From Candidatus Omnitrophota bacterium (GTDB taxonomy: Bacteria; Omnitrophota; Omnitrophia; Omnitrophales; Aquincolibacteriaceae), in assembly GCA_023246995.1 (NCBI GenBank), contig JAHFHI010000011.1, forward strand, positions 1 through 11,535: a DNA stretch of 11,535 nt, given 5' to 3'. Below are positions 1 through 5,917 of the stretch, piece after piece; positions within the stretch are counted from its first letter, which is position 1; the number at the start of each line of letters is the position of its first letter. Made by a program: the position numbers and the translations under genes. Under the pieces are notes generated by a model that searched no databases, was not told where the DNA came from, and was given only the letters and a program-made list of their open reading frames with translations.

Positions 1-121
1 AGACTTATAGGTTCCGGGGGGAAAGTGCTTTTTCGCGGGTTTTATGTTCCTGAATTTTGCCGTTTTTGAGAGATGGAATTTTTTAGAACGCGACTTAAGG
101 TTTCGAGTCCGGCCAATTTCC

Positions 122-151
122 CTTTTCCCCTGCGGGGGAGAAGGGGAAAAG
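122..151. repeat. GC-rich intergenic hairpin near the left edge
   Basis: CTTTTCCCC (122-130) is an exact reverse complement of GGGGAAAAG (143-151), giving a 9-bp stem with a 12-base loop. An alternative inner pairing of TCCCC with GGGGA also exists. It lies just past the stop of the minus-strand AsmA-like gene, but neither strand has a following T run, so a classic terminator is doubtful. Its composition resembles the hairpins near 5750 and 9155. The rest of bases 1-171 shows no gene I can support. Confidence 0.5.
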
Positions 152-171
152 TGGCAAACTCAAAATAAAGT

Positions 172-1155
172 TCACTGGATTTGAGTCCGGGAAGTTTCGG
201 CCGACGGTGTTTCCTCGGCGGCTGATTGCACGGTTGATTTGAGTTTTCCGAAAACCCCGCTCAATTTTTTTTGCGCGGCCCCGGCGGTATCTGAAAGAAC
301 AGACTGGCCCTCTTTCAAAGAGCCTCCGAGCACGCCGCTTACCTTTTCTCCAAGAGCTTCCACGCTTTCGGCCGCCGCTCCCGCAGTCTGATTTGCCAAG
401 TCAGCCGGTTTTGCGCCCAGTCCCCCGATTGTGGAGGAGGCGTCCTTTAAAATATTTTCTCCGGTGGCGAGCGTATTTTTGAGAGTCCCCTTGACCAGGG
501 TCTCGGGGTTCAATCCCATGAGATTTCCGAACGTGGTTCCCTTGACGATTTTAACCAGGATCAGGTTCACAAGGGCCTGGGGATTATCGATGTTAGTGAA
601 GATTTCCCTGTCCACTTTCATGTCGACGCCGAGCTTGGTGGGAACTATGGAGTTGGGATCTTCATAGCGGACTTCACGGAGAGTCAGCTCAAAACGGTCC
701 AGGATAAAAGGCATGGCTTGAGCCGGTTCGGCGGGCTTCCCGGACGGCGCGGCCTGGCCTTCTTTTTTCCCGACGGAGCTCAAGAGCTCCGCGTTCGTGC
801 GGCCGTCTTTGTTCTTTTCAATATGAATAGCCTGGACATTCAGCCGGATTTCCGGCAGGTGGATCGTCTTTTCCTTAAGAAGCCTCCCCAGATTCAGGGA
901 AACGAAAATTTCCGGGACATCGGCGAAGACGTCATTTTCAAAGCCCGCGGGATTGTGGATTTTGAGGCCCTTGATTTGGATGACTGAAGGAAAGTCATAG
1001 TTTAAATCCTGAACTTCGGTTCTAAAACCCGTCAGGGTTGTGACGGCCCGTTCTATGCCCGTCTTCAGGATGACGTTACGGAAGAGCACAAAAACGGCAA
1101 ATGCCGCAAAAACAAGGAAAAGAATGCTTGTGACAAGACGCCCGAGGGTTTTCAT
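172..1155 (-). CDS. AsmA-like membrane-anchored envelope protein
   Basis: A 327-residue protein with one N-terminal membrane segment (about residues 8-26) and the rest outside the cytoplasm. Residues 30-180 have the AsmA/DUF748-type pattern of alternating beta strands: a motif around GLKIHNPAGF, then 'PEIFVSLNLGRLL', then 'IHLPEIRLNVQAIHIEKN' followed by 'DGRTN'. AsmA-family proteins take part in envelope lipid transport or outer-membrane homeostasis; that role here is inferred from family resemblance. The last ~100 residues differ: an Ala/Gly/Ser/Lys-rich amphipathic tail with spaced Leu/Val that is probably helical. The ATG at 1155 is preceded by an AGAAGGA ribosome site. It is shorter than full-length AsmA (about 600 residues) but similar to small AsmA-like proteins of other phyla. 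It is divergent from the crcB cluster. Confidence 0.7.
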   Translation of the reverse strand: MKTLGRLVTSILFLVFAAFAVFVLFRNVILKTGIERAVTTLTGFRTEVQDLNYDFPSVIQIKGLKIHNPAGFENDVFADVPEIFVSLNLGRLLKEKTIHLPEIRLNVQAIHIEKNKDGRTNAELLSSVGKKEGQAAPSGKPAEPAQAMPFILDRFELTLREVRYEDPNSIVPTKLGVDMKVDREIFTNIDNPQALVNLILVKIVKGTTFGNLMGLNPETLVKGTLKNTLATGENILKDASSTIGGLGAKPADLANQTAGAAAESVEALGEKVSGVLGGSLKEGQSVLSDTAGAAQKKLSGVFGKLKSTVQSAAEETPSAETSRTQIQ

Positions 1156-1220
1156 GGTTTTTCCTTCTCTCTGGGTAAGGTGCGACTGTTTTTTTAAAGA
1201 AGAAGCAGGATCCAGCCGTC

Positions 1221-1249
1221 AAAATACTATGCTCTGCTTACTTCGTCAA
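1221..1249 (-). promoter_or_regulatory. Sigma70-type promoter for the AsmA-like gene
   Basis: On the minus strand, TTGACG (plus-strand 1244-1249) is followed after exactly 17 bases by TATTTT (1221-1226). These match the -35 consensus at 5/6 and the -10 consensus at 4/6. Transcription would start near 1214, leaving a leader of about 60 bases before the ATG at 1155. A second, weaker TTGACG lies just downstream on the same strand. Confidence 0.5.
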
Positions 1250-1308
1250 TACGTCTGTTTTTCTGCCAAAGCACCTTTGTGGTGGCCCCGGGGAGGAGGG
1301 GCGCAGTC

Positions 1309-1683
1309 ATGAAGTGGGCCGCGCTTGTTTTGGGGGGAACCGCCGGGACTCTGGCTCGTTACCTCGTGACAACCTGGTTTTATCAAAGCATGGGCCCGCT
1401 TTTGCCCTGGGGGACTTTGGCGGTCAATACTCTCGGATGTTTTGGGATTGGCCTGGTGGCCGCGATTCCCCCGTCCAAAGGCATCATGAGCCCGGAAGTC
1501 AGACTTTTTTGCGCGACTGGTTTTTGCGGGGCCTTTACGACCTTTTCAGCCTTTATCCTCGAAACCAACCACCTGGTCTCAAGCCGCGGTCCCGGAATGG
1601 CCTTTATGAACATGGCGGCCGGTCTTATGCTCGGTTACCTGGCCTTTCGCGCCGGTTTTCTGCTCGCGGGCCGGGCATTTTAA
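1309..1683 (+). CDS. crcB: CrcB/Fluc fluoride ion channel
   Basis: A 124-residue, four-helix inner-membrane protein that exports fluoride as a dual-topology homodimer. Family motifs are present in order: GGTAGTLARY (9-18), NTLGCFGIG (40-48) with the conserved Asn, and the signature GFCGAFTTFSAF (71-82) holding the Thr-Thr and Phe-box/Ser residues that line the pore. The ATG at 1309 is chosen over an upstream in-frame ATG at 1279 because GGGGAGGAGGGG lies about 8 bases before it and the family begins at 'MKWAALVLGG'. Length matches the family. I looked for the fluoride (crcB) riboswitch in 1156-1308 and saw no convincing GGxGAUGG core. It leads a co-directional cluster with gaps of 18 and 14 bases to the next two genes. 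Confidence 0.95.
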   Translation: MKWAALVLGGTAGTLARYLVTTWFYQSMGPLLPWGTLAVNTLGCFGIGLVAAIPPSKGIMSPEVRLFCATGFCGAFTTFSAFILETNHLVSSRGPGMAFMNMAAGLMLGYLAFRAGFLLAGRAF

Positions 1684-1701
1684 GCGAATACTGCGGATAA
1701 A

Positions 1702-1977
1702 ATGCCGATTTACGTTTATGAAGTTATGAAAAGCGGGAAAAAGCCCGGCCGTCGCTTTGAGGTTCGCCAAAAGCTAAATGAGCCGCCGCTTAAGCGGGAC
1801 CCGAAAACAGGGCAACCCGTAAAGCGGGTGATTTTCGCGCCCGCCTTTTTACAAAACCGCTTTGACAAAACACTCCGCTATTTTGAGAAAGAGGATAAAC
1901 TAAAAGCCGAACCGCAAGCTCCGGAAAAGCCGCGTGGAAGCCGGGCGGCTTCAAAACGCCGGATACGGCGAAAATAG
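1702..1977 (+). CDS. FmdB-like small protein lacking the zinc-ribbon cysteines
   Basis: A 91-residue basic protein. The start (MPIYVYEV), 'RRFEVRQKLNEPPL', and 'PKTGQPVKRVI' follow the layout of the FmdB/CxxC_CXXC_SSSS zinc-ribbon family (MPxYxY...FEVxQxxxDPPL...VxRxI). The two CxxC pairs that bind zinc are absent, however, and the protein contains no cysteine at all. The first CxxC is replaced by a Lys/Gly-rich stretch (KSGKKPG) and the second by DPKTG. The C-terminal 30 residues are Lys/Arg/Pro-rich and probably disordered. The ribosome site is weak. It may be a Cys-less subfamily with a structural or nucleic-acid-binding role. Function unknown; FmdB itself was named as a putative regulator. 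Confidence 0.7.
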   Translation: MPIYVYEVMKSGKKPGRRFEVRQKLNEPPLKRDPKTGQPVKRVIFAPAFLQNRFDKTLRYFEKEDKLKAEPQAPEKPRGSRAASKRRIRRK

Positions 1978-1991
1978 GGAATACGTCACCC

Positions 1992-2522
1992 ATGGAAAAT
2001 AGCAGCACCCGGGACGGAAAAACATTAAAATGCCCGCGCTGCCAGACCCCCCTTCAAACGATTCTGGCCGAACATATTGAAGTGGACACCTGCCCCGGAT
2101 GCTTGGGGATCTGGGTGGACTGGATTGAGGAAAAGGATTTGATCGGCATGAAGCCGGAAGTTTTTTCCATCGACGAGCTTAAACGCCTTAGACAGCAATA
2201 CGAGCCGCTTGGCCGGATCGAGGAAGTCCGCTATCTTCCCTGTCCGGTCTGTAAGGAACTCATGCACCGCAAAAACTGGGGTTCCCATTCCGGGGTGATT
2301 GTGGACAAATGCAGCGAGCACGGAAGCTGGTACGATGAAGGGGAGCTTCAGAAAATCCGGGAGTTTGTGGCTCTCGGCGGCGTTGAGTTTGAAAAGCTCA
2401 AGTATGTGGACAAAGGGCTTGGCCGGCTTGAGAGCCGGCTCACCCAGGAAGTGTCCCGAGTGGACCGGAAGATTACGAGCGCCTGCCGCTGGGCCCGCTT
2501 CTGGAGCATGATCGGTTTTTAA
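1992..2522 (+). CDS. Protein with two zf-TFIIB-type zinc ribbons
   Basis: A 176-residue cytoplasmic protein. Ribbon 1 has CPRCQ (about residues 15-19) and CPGCLGIWVD (about 34-43). Ribbon 2 has CPVCKELM (about 84-91) and a C..HGSWYDEGEL segment (about 108-118) in which the last knuckle is Cys-Ser-Glu-His rather than CxxC. The pattern 'CPxC...L....D.CPxCxGxWxDxxEL' is the zf-TFIIB (PF13453) signature. The tail (about 130-176) is a basic helical segment ending in a short Trp-rich hydrophobic patch. Family members are mostly uncharacterised zinc-binding proteins. An AGGGAA site precedes the ATG by about 10 bases. It ends the crcB cluster; no link of the two small proteins to fluoride is evident. 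Confidence 0.8.
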   Translation: MENSSTRDGKTLKCPRCQTPLQTILAEHIEVDTCPGCLGIWVDWIEEKDLIGMKPEVFSIDELKRLRQQYEPLGRIEEVRYLPCPVCKELMHRKNWGSHSGVIVDKCSEHGSWYDEGELQKIREFVALGGVEFEKLKYVDKGLGRLESRLTQEVSRVDRKITSACRWARFWSMIGF

Positions 2523-2554
2523 CCCCGCTTAAACCCTGTTTTTCTCCCCCTATT

Positions 2555-2583
2555 TTGATCTCACCGGGATCCTATGCTAACCT
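2555..2583 (+). promoter_or_regulatory. Possible promoter for the tandem receiver genes
   Basis: TTGATC (2555-2560), a 17-base spacer, then TAACCT (2578-2583). Each hexamer is an imperfect match, but the spacing equals that of the candidates at 4276 and 9324, and the TTGAxx...TAAxxT form recurs. The leader would be about 47 bases. Confidence 0.3.
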
Positions 2584-2637
2584 TTTAAATAAGTAATTTT
2601 TTATCCTGAACCGGCGGCTTAAAAAAAGCGGGTTTTT

Positions 2638-3438
2638 GTGGCACCTAAGATTTTGGTCGTGGATGACGAACCGGATATCATCGCGGGGATTCAGGGTATT
2701 TTAGAAGATTCCGACTACGATGTTCTCTCGGCCCGGAACGGAGCCGAAGCCCTCGAAAGAGTCCGTGTTGAAAAACCTTCTCTTATTATTCTGGATGTGC
2801 TCATGCCCGAAATGACAGGCTATGAGTTTGTCAAAAATCTCCGGAATTCAGCCGCAGCCGAAGCGCGGCCGCCGGTGCTGGTGATGTCGGCCCGGCCGAG
2901 CATGGAACAATTTTTTGATCCCTGGGAAATTCATGGATTTCTCACGAAACCTTTTTCCCCGGAAGATCTCACCGCCCGAGTGGCCAAAGCCATGACCGGG
3001 AGATCCGGTCTCACACAAAAATCCGCACCCGTGCCGCCCGGTTCTGAAAAAGGCGGAGCCCTGATCCTGGGGGTCGAGGATTATGTGGTGCGGAAACTCA
3101 AGGGGGTCCTTGAGCTGAAAGGCTACAGCACCGAGCTGGCTTTAAGCGAAAGGGAGCTTTGCGAACTTGCGGGAATCCGCAAGCCCGATTTTGTGTTGAT
3201 TCAGTTCTGGGAGGACCCTGCGATTCTTGACGCGTCCATGTGCGCCGGAATGTTCGGCCGCCAGGCGGCATTGTCGGAGGTGAAGGTTTGGATTTTTTGC
3301 CCGGCCGCGCTTGGAGTTGATGCACAGAAGCATTTTGCCGCGCGGCAGATTTTAACTTACACGCACACCGGGGAGTTGATTGAAAAACTCGAGCGTGCCG
3401 TTTTTGAGGCGCCCGGGAGCGCGGGGGCCGGACATTGA
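2638..3438 (+). CDS. Receiver plus pseudo-receiver protein, copy 1
   Basis: A 266-residue cytoplasmic protein starting at GTG. Residues 1-120 form a complete CheY-like receiver: acidic pair D9/D10, phosphoacceptor D53 in 'ILDVLMPEMTGYEF', S84 at the Thr/Ser switch and K104 in TKPF. The segment before K104, MEQFFDPWEIHGF, is unusual for receivers and is conserved in all three copies. A linker (about 121-138) leads to a second domain (140-260) that aligns with the receiver without gaps at an offset of 136 over its first half. There D9/D10 become G145/V146 and D53 becomes Q189, so it cannot be phosphorylated in the normal way. No output domain is present. It is presumably phosphorylated by an unlinked kinase and acts by protein contact. 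The stop overlaps the TTG start of copy 2. Confidence 0.85.
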   Translation: MAPKILVVDDEPDIIAGIQGILEDSDYDVLSARNGAEALERVRVEKPSLIILDVLMPEMTGYEFVKNLRNSAAAEARPPVLVMSARPSMEQFFDPWEIHGFLTKPFSPEDLTARVAKAMTGRSGLTQKSAPVPPGSEKGGALILGVEDYVVRKLKGVLELKGYSTELALSERELCELAGIRKPDFVLIQFWEDPAILDASMCAGMFGRQAALSEVKVWIFCPAALGVDAQKHFAARQILTYTHTGELIEKLERAVFEAPGSAGAGH

Positions 3439-4241
3439 GCGCAAAAATTTTGGTGGTCGATGACGAGCCCAATATCGTCGCGGTTTTGCAGGCACGCCTC
3501 GAGCACCTCGGCTATCAGGTGATCAGCGCGGCCAACGGCGTTGAGGCCTTGGAAAAAGTCGAAAAAGAGCGGCCGGATCTTGTGATTCTGGATGTGCTTA
3601 TGCCGGAAATGTCCGGATATCATTTCATGGAGGCGCTCAAGGCGAAACGTGAAACCATTCCGCCCATTCCAATCATCGTGATTTCCGCCAGACCCAAAAT
3701 GGAACAGCTCTTTGAGCCTTGGAATATTTATTGTTTTCTGCCCAAGCCCTTTGAAGCCAAAGATTTTGTCGCGCGAGTGGCCTTGGCCCTGGAGTCAGCG
3801 CCCAAGAGCGTGGCGAAAGACGCCGCTCCGGCAGCGCCAAGCCCCGCCCCAAGCACGGGCAAAATCGCGGTGGTTTTGGGCGTGGAGGATTTTATTGTGC
3901 GGAAAGTTAAAAATTTTCTTGAGTTCCGAGGGTTCCAGACCGAAGTCGCGCTCGACGAGAAAGAAGCCCTCAAGCTGGCATTTGAAAAGCAGCCGGCTTT
4001 TATCCTTGCCCAGTTTTGGGAAGACCCGGCCACGCTTGACGCCTTGTGGGTTTATCACGGCCTTTCAAGAAAAAGAGAAACCCAGGGCGTTGCTTTCGCG
4101 GTGTTCTGCAGGCAGGATCTTTGCGTTGACGTGGCCAAGCATCTCGCGGCCTGGCAGATCCTCGGTTTTGTGAATTCCGATGAGCTGATCAACAAGCTTG
4201 ATCGTTTTGTGGGGAAATATGCCCATAAAGCGGAGGTTTGA
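3435..4241 (+). CDS. Receiver plus pseudo-receiver protein, copy 2
   Basis: A 268-residue paralogue of the preceding gene. The TTG start sits in TTGA, overlapping the previous stop by four bases, so translation is probably coupled. TTG is preferred because 'MSAKILVVDDEP' then matches copies 1 and 3 residue for residue. Receiver residues are D9/D10, D53 (DVLMPEMSGYHF), S84 and K104 (LPKPF). A Pro/Ala linker (about 121-141) is followed by the second domain. An ungapped offset of 140 pairs D9/D10 with G149/V150, E11 with E151, L22 with L162, G26 with G166, D53 with Q193 and S84 with F224. The motif AQFWEDPATLD replaces LDVLMPEMSG. All catalytic positions of the second domain are therefore lost while the fold pattern remains. 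Role unknown; no output domain. Confidence 0.85.
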   Translation: MSAKILVVDDEPNIVAVLQARLEHLGYQVISAANGVEALEKVEKERPDLVILDVLMPEMSGYHFMEALKAKRETIPPIPIIVISARPKMEQLFEPWNIYCFLPKPFEAKDFVARVALALESAPKSVAKDAAPAAPSPAPSTGKIAVVLGVEDFIVRKVKNFLEFRGFQTEVALDEKEALKLAFEKQPAFILAQFWEDPATLDALWVYHGLSRKRETQGVAFAVFCRQDLCVDVAKHLAAWQILGFVNSDELINKLDRFVGKYAHKAEV

Positions 4242-4275
4242 TTCCGGCGGGGGAAGAGTTTTCCCGGGGCATGAC

Positions 4276-4304
4276 TTGAGTTGTCTTAAAAGCCATGGTA
4301 AGTT
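4276..4304 (+). promoter_or_regulatory. Candidate promoter for copy 3
   Basis: TTGAGT (4276-4281), 17 bases, then TAAGTT (4299-4304), in the 101-base gap between copies 2 and 3. A start near 4311 gives a ~32-base leader with GGAGGA just before the ATG. This suggests copy 3 can be expressed apart from copies 1 and 2. A small GGGAA/TTCCC hairpin lies just upstream (about 4249-4265). Confidence 0.4.
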
Positions 4305-4342
4305 TTAAACGCGGGTCTTCTTAATCATCAAACGGAGGAAGC

Positions 4343-5155
4343 ATGTCTTCTAGAATTCTTGTGGTAGACGACGACGTTACTTTTACGGGCCTTGTCAAAA
4401 GCCGCCTTGAACACTCCGGCTATGAGGTTATGACCGCGGCCGATGGCCTTGAGGCTTTCCAAATGACCAAAGACACGAGTCCGGATTTGATCGTTCTCGA
4501 TATGATTATGCCCAAGATGTCGGGCTATGAATTCGTCAAAGCGTTGCGCAAGGAAAAGGAGAAAATCGGAAACACGCCTGTTGTCGTCATTTCCTCCAAG
4601 CGGGGGATGCAGCAGTTTTTTGAGCCTTGGGAGATCGAAGGATTTTTACCCAAGCCTTTTGAAGCCCCCCAGCTTTTGAGTGCGATCGAGCAGATTTTGG
4701 CAGGCAAAAAGGCGGTTTCCCCCGTGGTGGCGCCAACGCCTGCGGCGCCTTCTTCGGCGCCTGCCGCAAGTTCCGGGAACGTCGCTATTTTGATCGGCGT
4801 GGAAGATTACGTGGTGCGCAAGGTTAAAAACCATCTTGAATCCCGCGGGATCGAGGTGCGCATGGCTCTAAGCGAGGCCGAAACGGTGGAGCTGGCGATC
4901 ACGCTCAAGCCCAGCCTTGTGCTGGCGCAGCTTTGGGAGAATGTCGAGACGCTCGATGCGTTTTCTATTCGAAGGAAGCTTCAGGCGGGGGCTGAAACCA
5001 AGAATACCTTGTTCGCGATTTTTTGTTCTTCCAGTCTGGCCATGGATGCCATGAAGGAAATGCCCATGTCGCAGGTTTTGGGCTACGTCAACAGCGACGA
5101 TCTTCTCGAACGGCTGGACGATTTTACCCGGAAACATATCCGGCCCAAATCCTGA
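4343..5155 (+). CDS. Receiver plus pseudo-receiver protein, copy 3
   Basis: A 270-residue paralogue of the two preceding genes, with an ATG start behind a strong GGAGGA site. Receiver residues are D9/D10 (plus D11), D53 (DMIMPKMSGYEF), S84 and K104 (LPKPF), with the family segment MQQFFEPWEIEGF. The linker (about 121-145) is longer and Pro/Ala/Ser-rich. The second domain (about 146-262) keeps IGVEDYVVRKVK and AQLWENVETLDAF. Its Q196 lies at the position of D53 (offset 143), and G152/V153 replace the acidic pair. 'LGYVNSDDLLERL' stands where a receiver has FLPKPF, so Asn/Ser replaces the switch Lys. Copy 3 is more diverged and separately promoted, and could be a partner or competitor of copies 1 and 2. 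That is inference. Confidence 0.85.
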   Translation: MSSRILVVDDDVTFTGLVKSRLEHSGYEVMTAADGLEAFQMTKDTSPDLIVLDMIMPKMSGYEFVKALRKEKEKIGNTPVVVISSKRGMQQFFEPWEIEGFLPKPFEAPQLLSAIEQILAGKKAVSPVVAPTPAAPSSAPAASSGNVAILIGVEDYVVRKVKNHLESRGIEVRMALSEAETVELAITLKPSLVLAQLWENVETLDAFSIRRKLQAGAETKNTLFAIFCSSSLAMDAMKEMPMSQVLGYVNSDDLLERLDDFTRKHIRPKS

Positions 5156-5168
5156 CAAAGAAAGCCTG

Positions 5169-5187
5169 AAGCCGTCCCGGGCGGCTT
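5169..5187. terminator. Hairpin shared by two convergent genes
   Basis: AAGCCGTC (5169-5176) pairs with GGCGGCTT (5180-5187), one G-U pair included, around a CCG loop: an 8-bp stem. On the plus strand it follows the copy 3 stop by 13 bases and is trailed by T-rich sequence. On the minus strand it begins at the last base of the DUF6941-like stop codon and is trailed by CAGGCTTTCTTTG. It probably ends transcription from both sides; the T tracts are weak. Confidence 0.5.
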
Positions 5188-5585
5188 TAACGGAAATTTT
5201 GTTCTTCGGGCCGGGCTTCGACATCAAGCGGCCAATACCCCTTAAAAACATTATCCACCAGCACATCAAAGCGATAGTTGCCCGGAGCTTCGACTTCCAG
5301 GTGCGGGAAAGAGACCACGAGCTGGTGAAACTTTCTGTCCGCTTCCATGTTGAAGCGGACATTTTTTTCAAATTTTGAAGCGCCGTCCCCATCAATCAAT
5401 TTAATCAAGGCCTCATGCGGCCCGGCTTCGGTTGAAAAATATTCAAAACGCATAATCAGGATCAGGCTGAACGGGAAGGGGAAACTCCCGACCTCAAGCG
5501 TATCCACCCCGATATCCAGGGCATTGATGGTGCCGTTGGCGGAAATATTTGCCGCATTGCAGGAAAAAATTGAAAGTAGCTGCAA
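5187..5585 (-). CDS. DUF6941-like small beta-rich protein
   Basis: A 132-residue protein. The beginning, 'MQLLSIFSCNAANISANGTINALDIG', and the end, 'APGNYRFDVLVDNVFKGYWPLDVEA', follow the DUF6941 layout: a short 'sdxxxxxxGklnixG' opening, strands with alternating hydrophobics, and a final 'pGxYxfxlxvdgexxxxxplxV'. It is probably a cytoplasmic beta-sandwich of unknown function. The frame is open upstream to 5855, but the extra residues read through the GC-rich hairpin repeat and look non-coding. The TTG at 5585 is chosen because homology starts there and AAGAAAGG lies about 8 bases before it. The family assignment is from memory of the pattern. Confidence 0.6.
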   Translation of the reverse strand: MQLLSIFSCNAANISANGTINALDIGVDTLEVGSFPFPFSLILIMRFEYFSTEAGPHEALIKLIDGDGASKFEKNVRFNMEADRKFHQLVVSFPHLEVEAPGNYRFDVLVDNVFKGYWPLDVEARPEEQNFR

Positions 5586-5652
5586 GGTTTTAGCCTTTCT
5601 TAGGCGTCCATCGCCCGGGTTGAGGCGGTCCCGGCCGGAACCGCAGTATTTA

Positions 5653-5680
5653 AAAATAAAGCAGAAGGAATGAAAATCAA
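5653..5680 (-). promoter_or_regulatory. Possible promoter for the DUF6941-like gene
   Basis: On the minus strand, TTGATT (plus 5675-5680), 16 bases, then TATTTT (5653-5658). The same -10 hexamer occurs before the AsmA-like gene. The predicted leader is about 60 bases. The AT-rich setting makes chance matches easy. Confidence 0.3.
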
Positions 5681-5749
5681 AAGCACGATAAATAGACTCG
5701 ATTTTCGAAGTCTCGTTTTTTTCTGAATAGGCTTTCCCCTCACCCCAGT

Positions 5750-5770
5750 CCTCTCCCCAAAGGGGAGAGG
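5750..5770. repeat. Perfect CCTCTCCCC/GGGGAGAGG hairpin
   Basis: CCTCTCCCC (5750-5758) and GGGGAGAGG (5762-5770) form a perfect 9-bp stem with an AAA loop, next to CCCCTCACCCC. Sequences of this kind occur as dispersed intergenic repeats in many bacteria. It accounts for much of the 332-base gap between the DUF6941-like gene and the EF-hand gene (5586-5917). The remainder of that gap holds a terminator and a possible promoter, and no gene I can support. Confidence 0.6.
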
Positions 5771-5850
5771 GGCAAAGGCAAGCCGCAATTTCCTTCCCAT
5801 ATAGGGGAGCCTTAAGAATAAGCCGGAGTCTAGCTTTCCTGATGCGCGGC

Positions 5851-5895
5851 ATCAAGAAAAAAACAGGGAAACCGGCTTGAGCCGATTTCCCCGTT
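5851..5895 (-). terminator. Rho-independent terminator of the EF-hand gene
   Basis: On the minus strand a 16-position stem (plus 5880-5895 with 5862-5877, two G-U pairs, minimal loop) is followed at once by a run of T residues (plus-strand A tract 5857-5863). It lies 23 bases past the stop of the EF-hand gene. This is the clearest terminator in the window. Confidence 0.85.
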
Positions 5896-5917
5896 TGCTA
5901 AAAGTTTTACGGTGGGG

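Noticed and set aside
1156..1308. Fluoride riboswitch before crcB
   Set aside because: I looked for the conserved GGxGAUGG-type core and pseudoknot segments and saw no acceptable match.
2523..2637. Terminator after the zinc-ribbon gene from CCCGCTT (2524-2530) and AAGCGGG (2626-2632)
   Set aside because: The arms match exactly but are about 95 bases apart with a predicted promoter between them, so a terminator hairpin is unlikely.
4868..5395. 175-residue minus-strand frame crossing copy 3 and the DUF6941-like gene
   Set aside because: It overlaps two better-supported genes out of frame and has no family pattern or ribosome site.
5600..5800. Minus-strand reading frame with a hydrophobic signal-like stretch upstream of the DUF6941-like gene
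   Set aside because: It starts inside the GC-rich hairpin repeat, the hydrophobic part comes from AT-rich promoter-like DNA, it stops before the DUF6941-like start in another frame, and no ribosome site or homology is seen.
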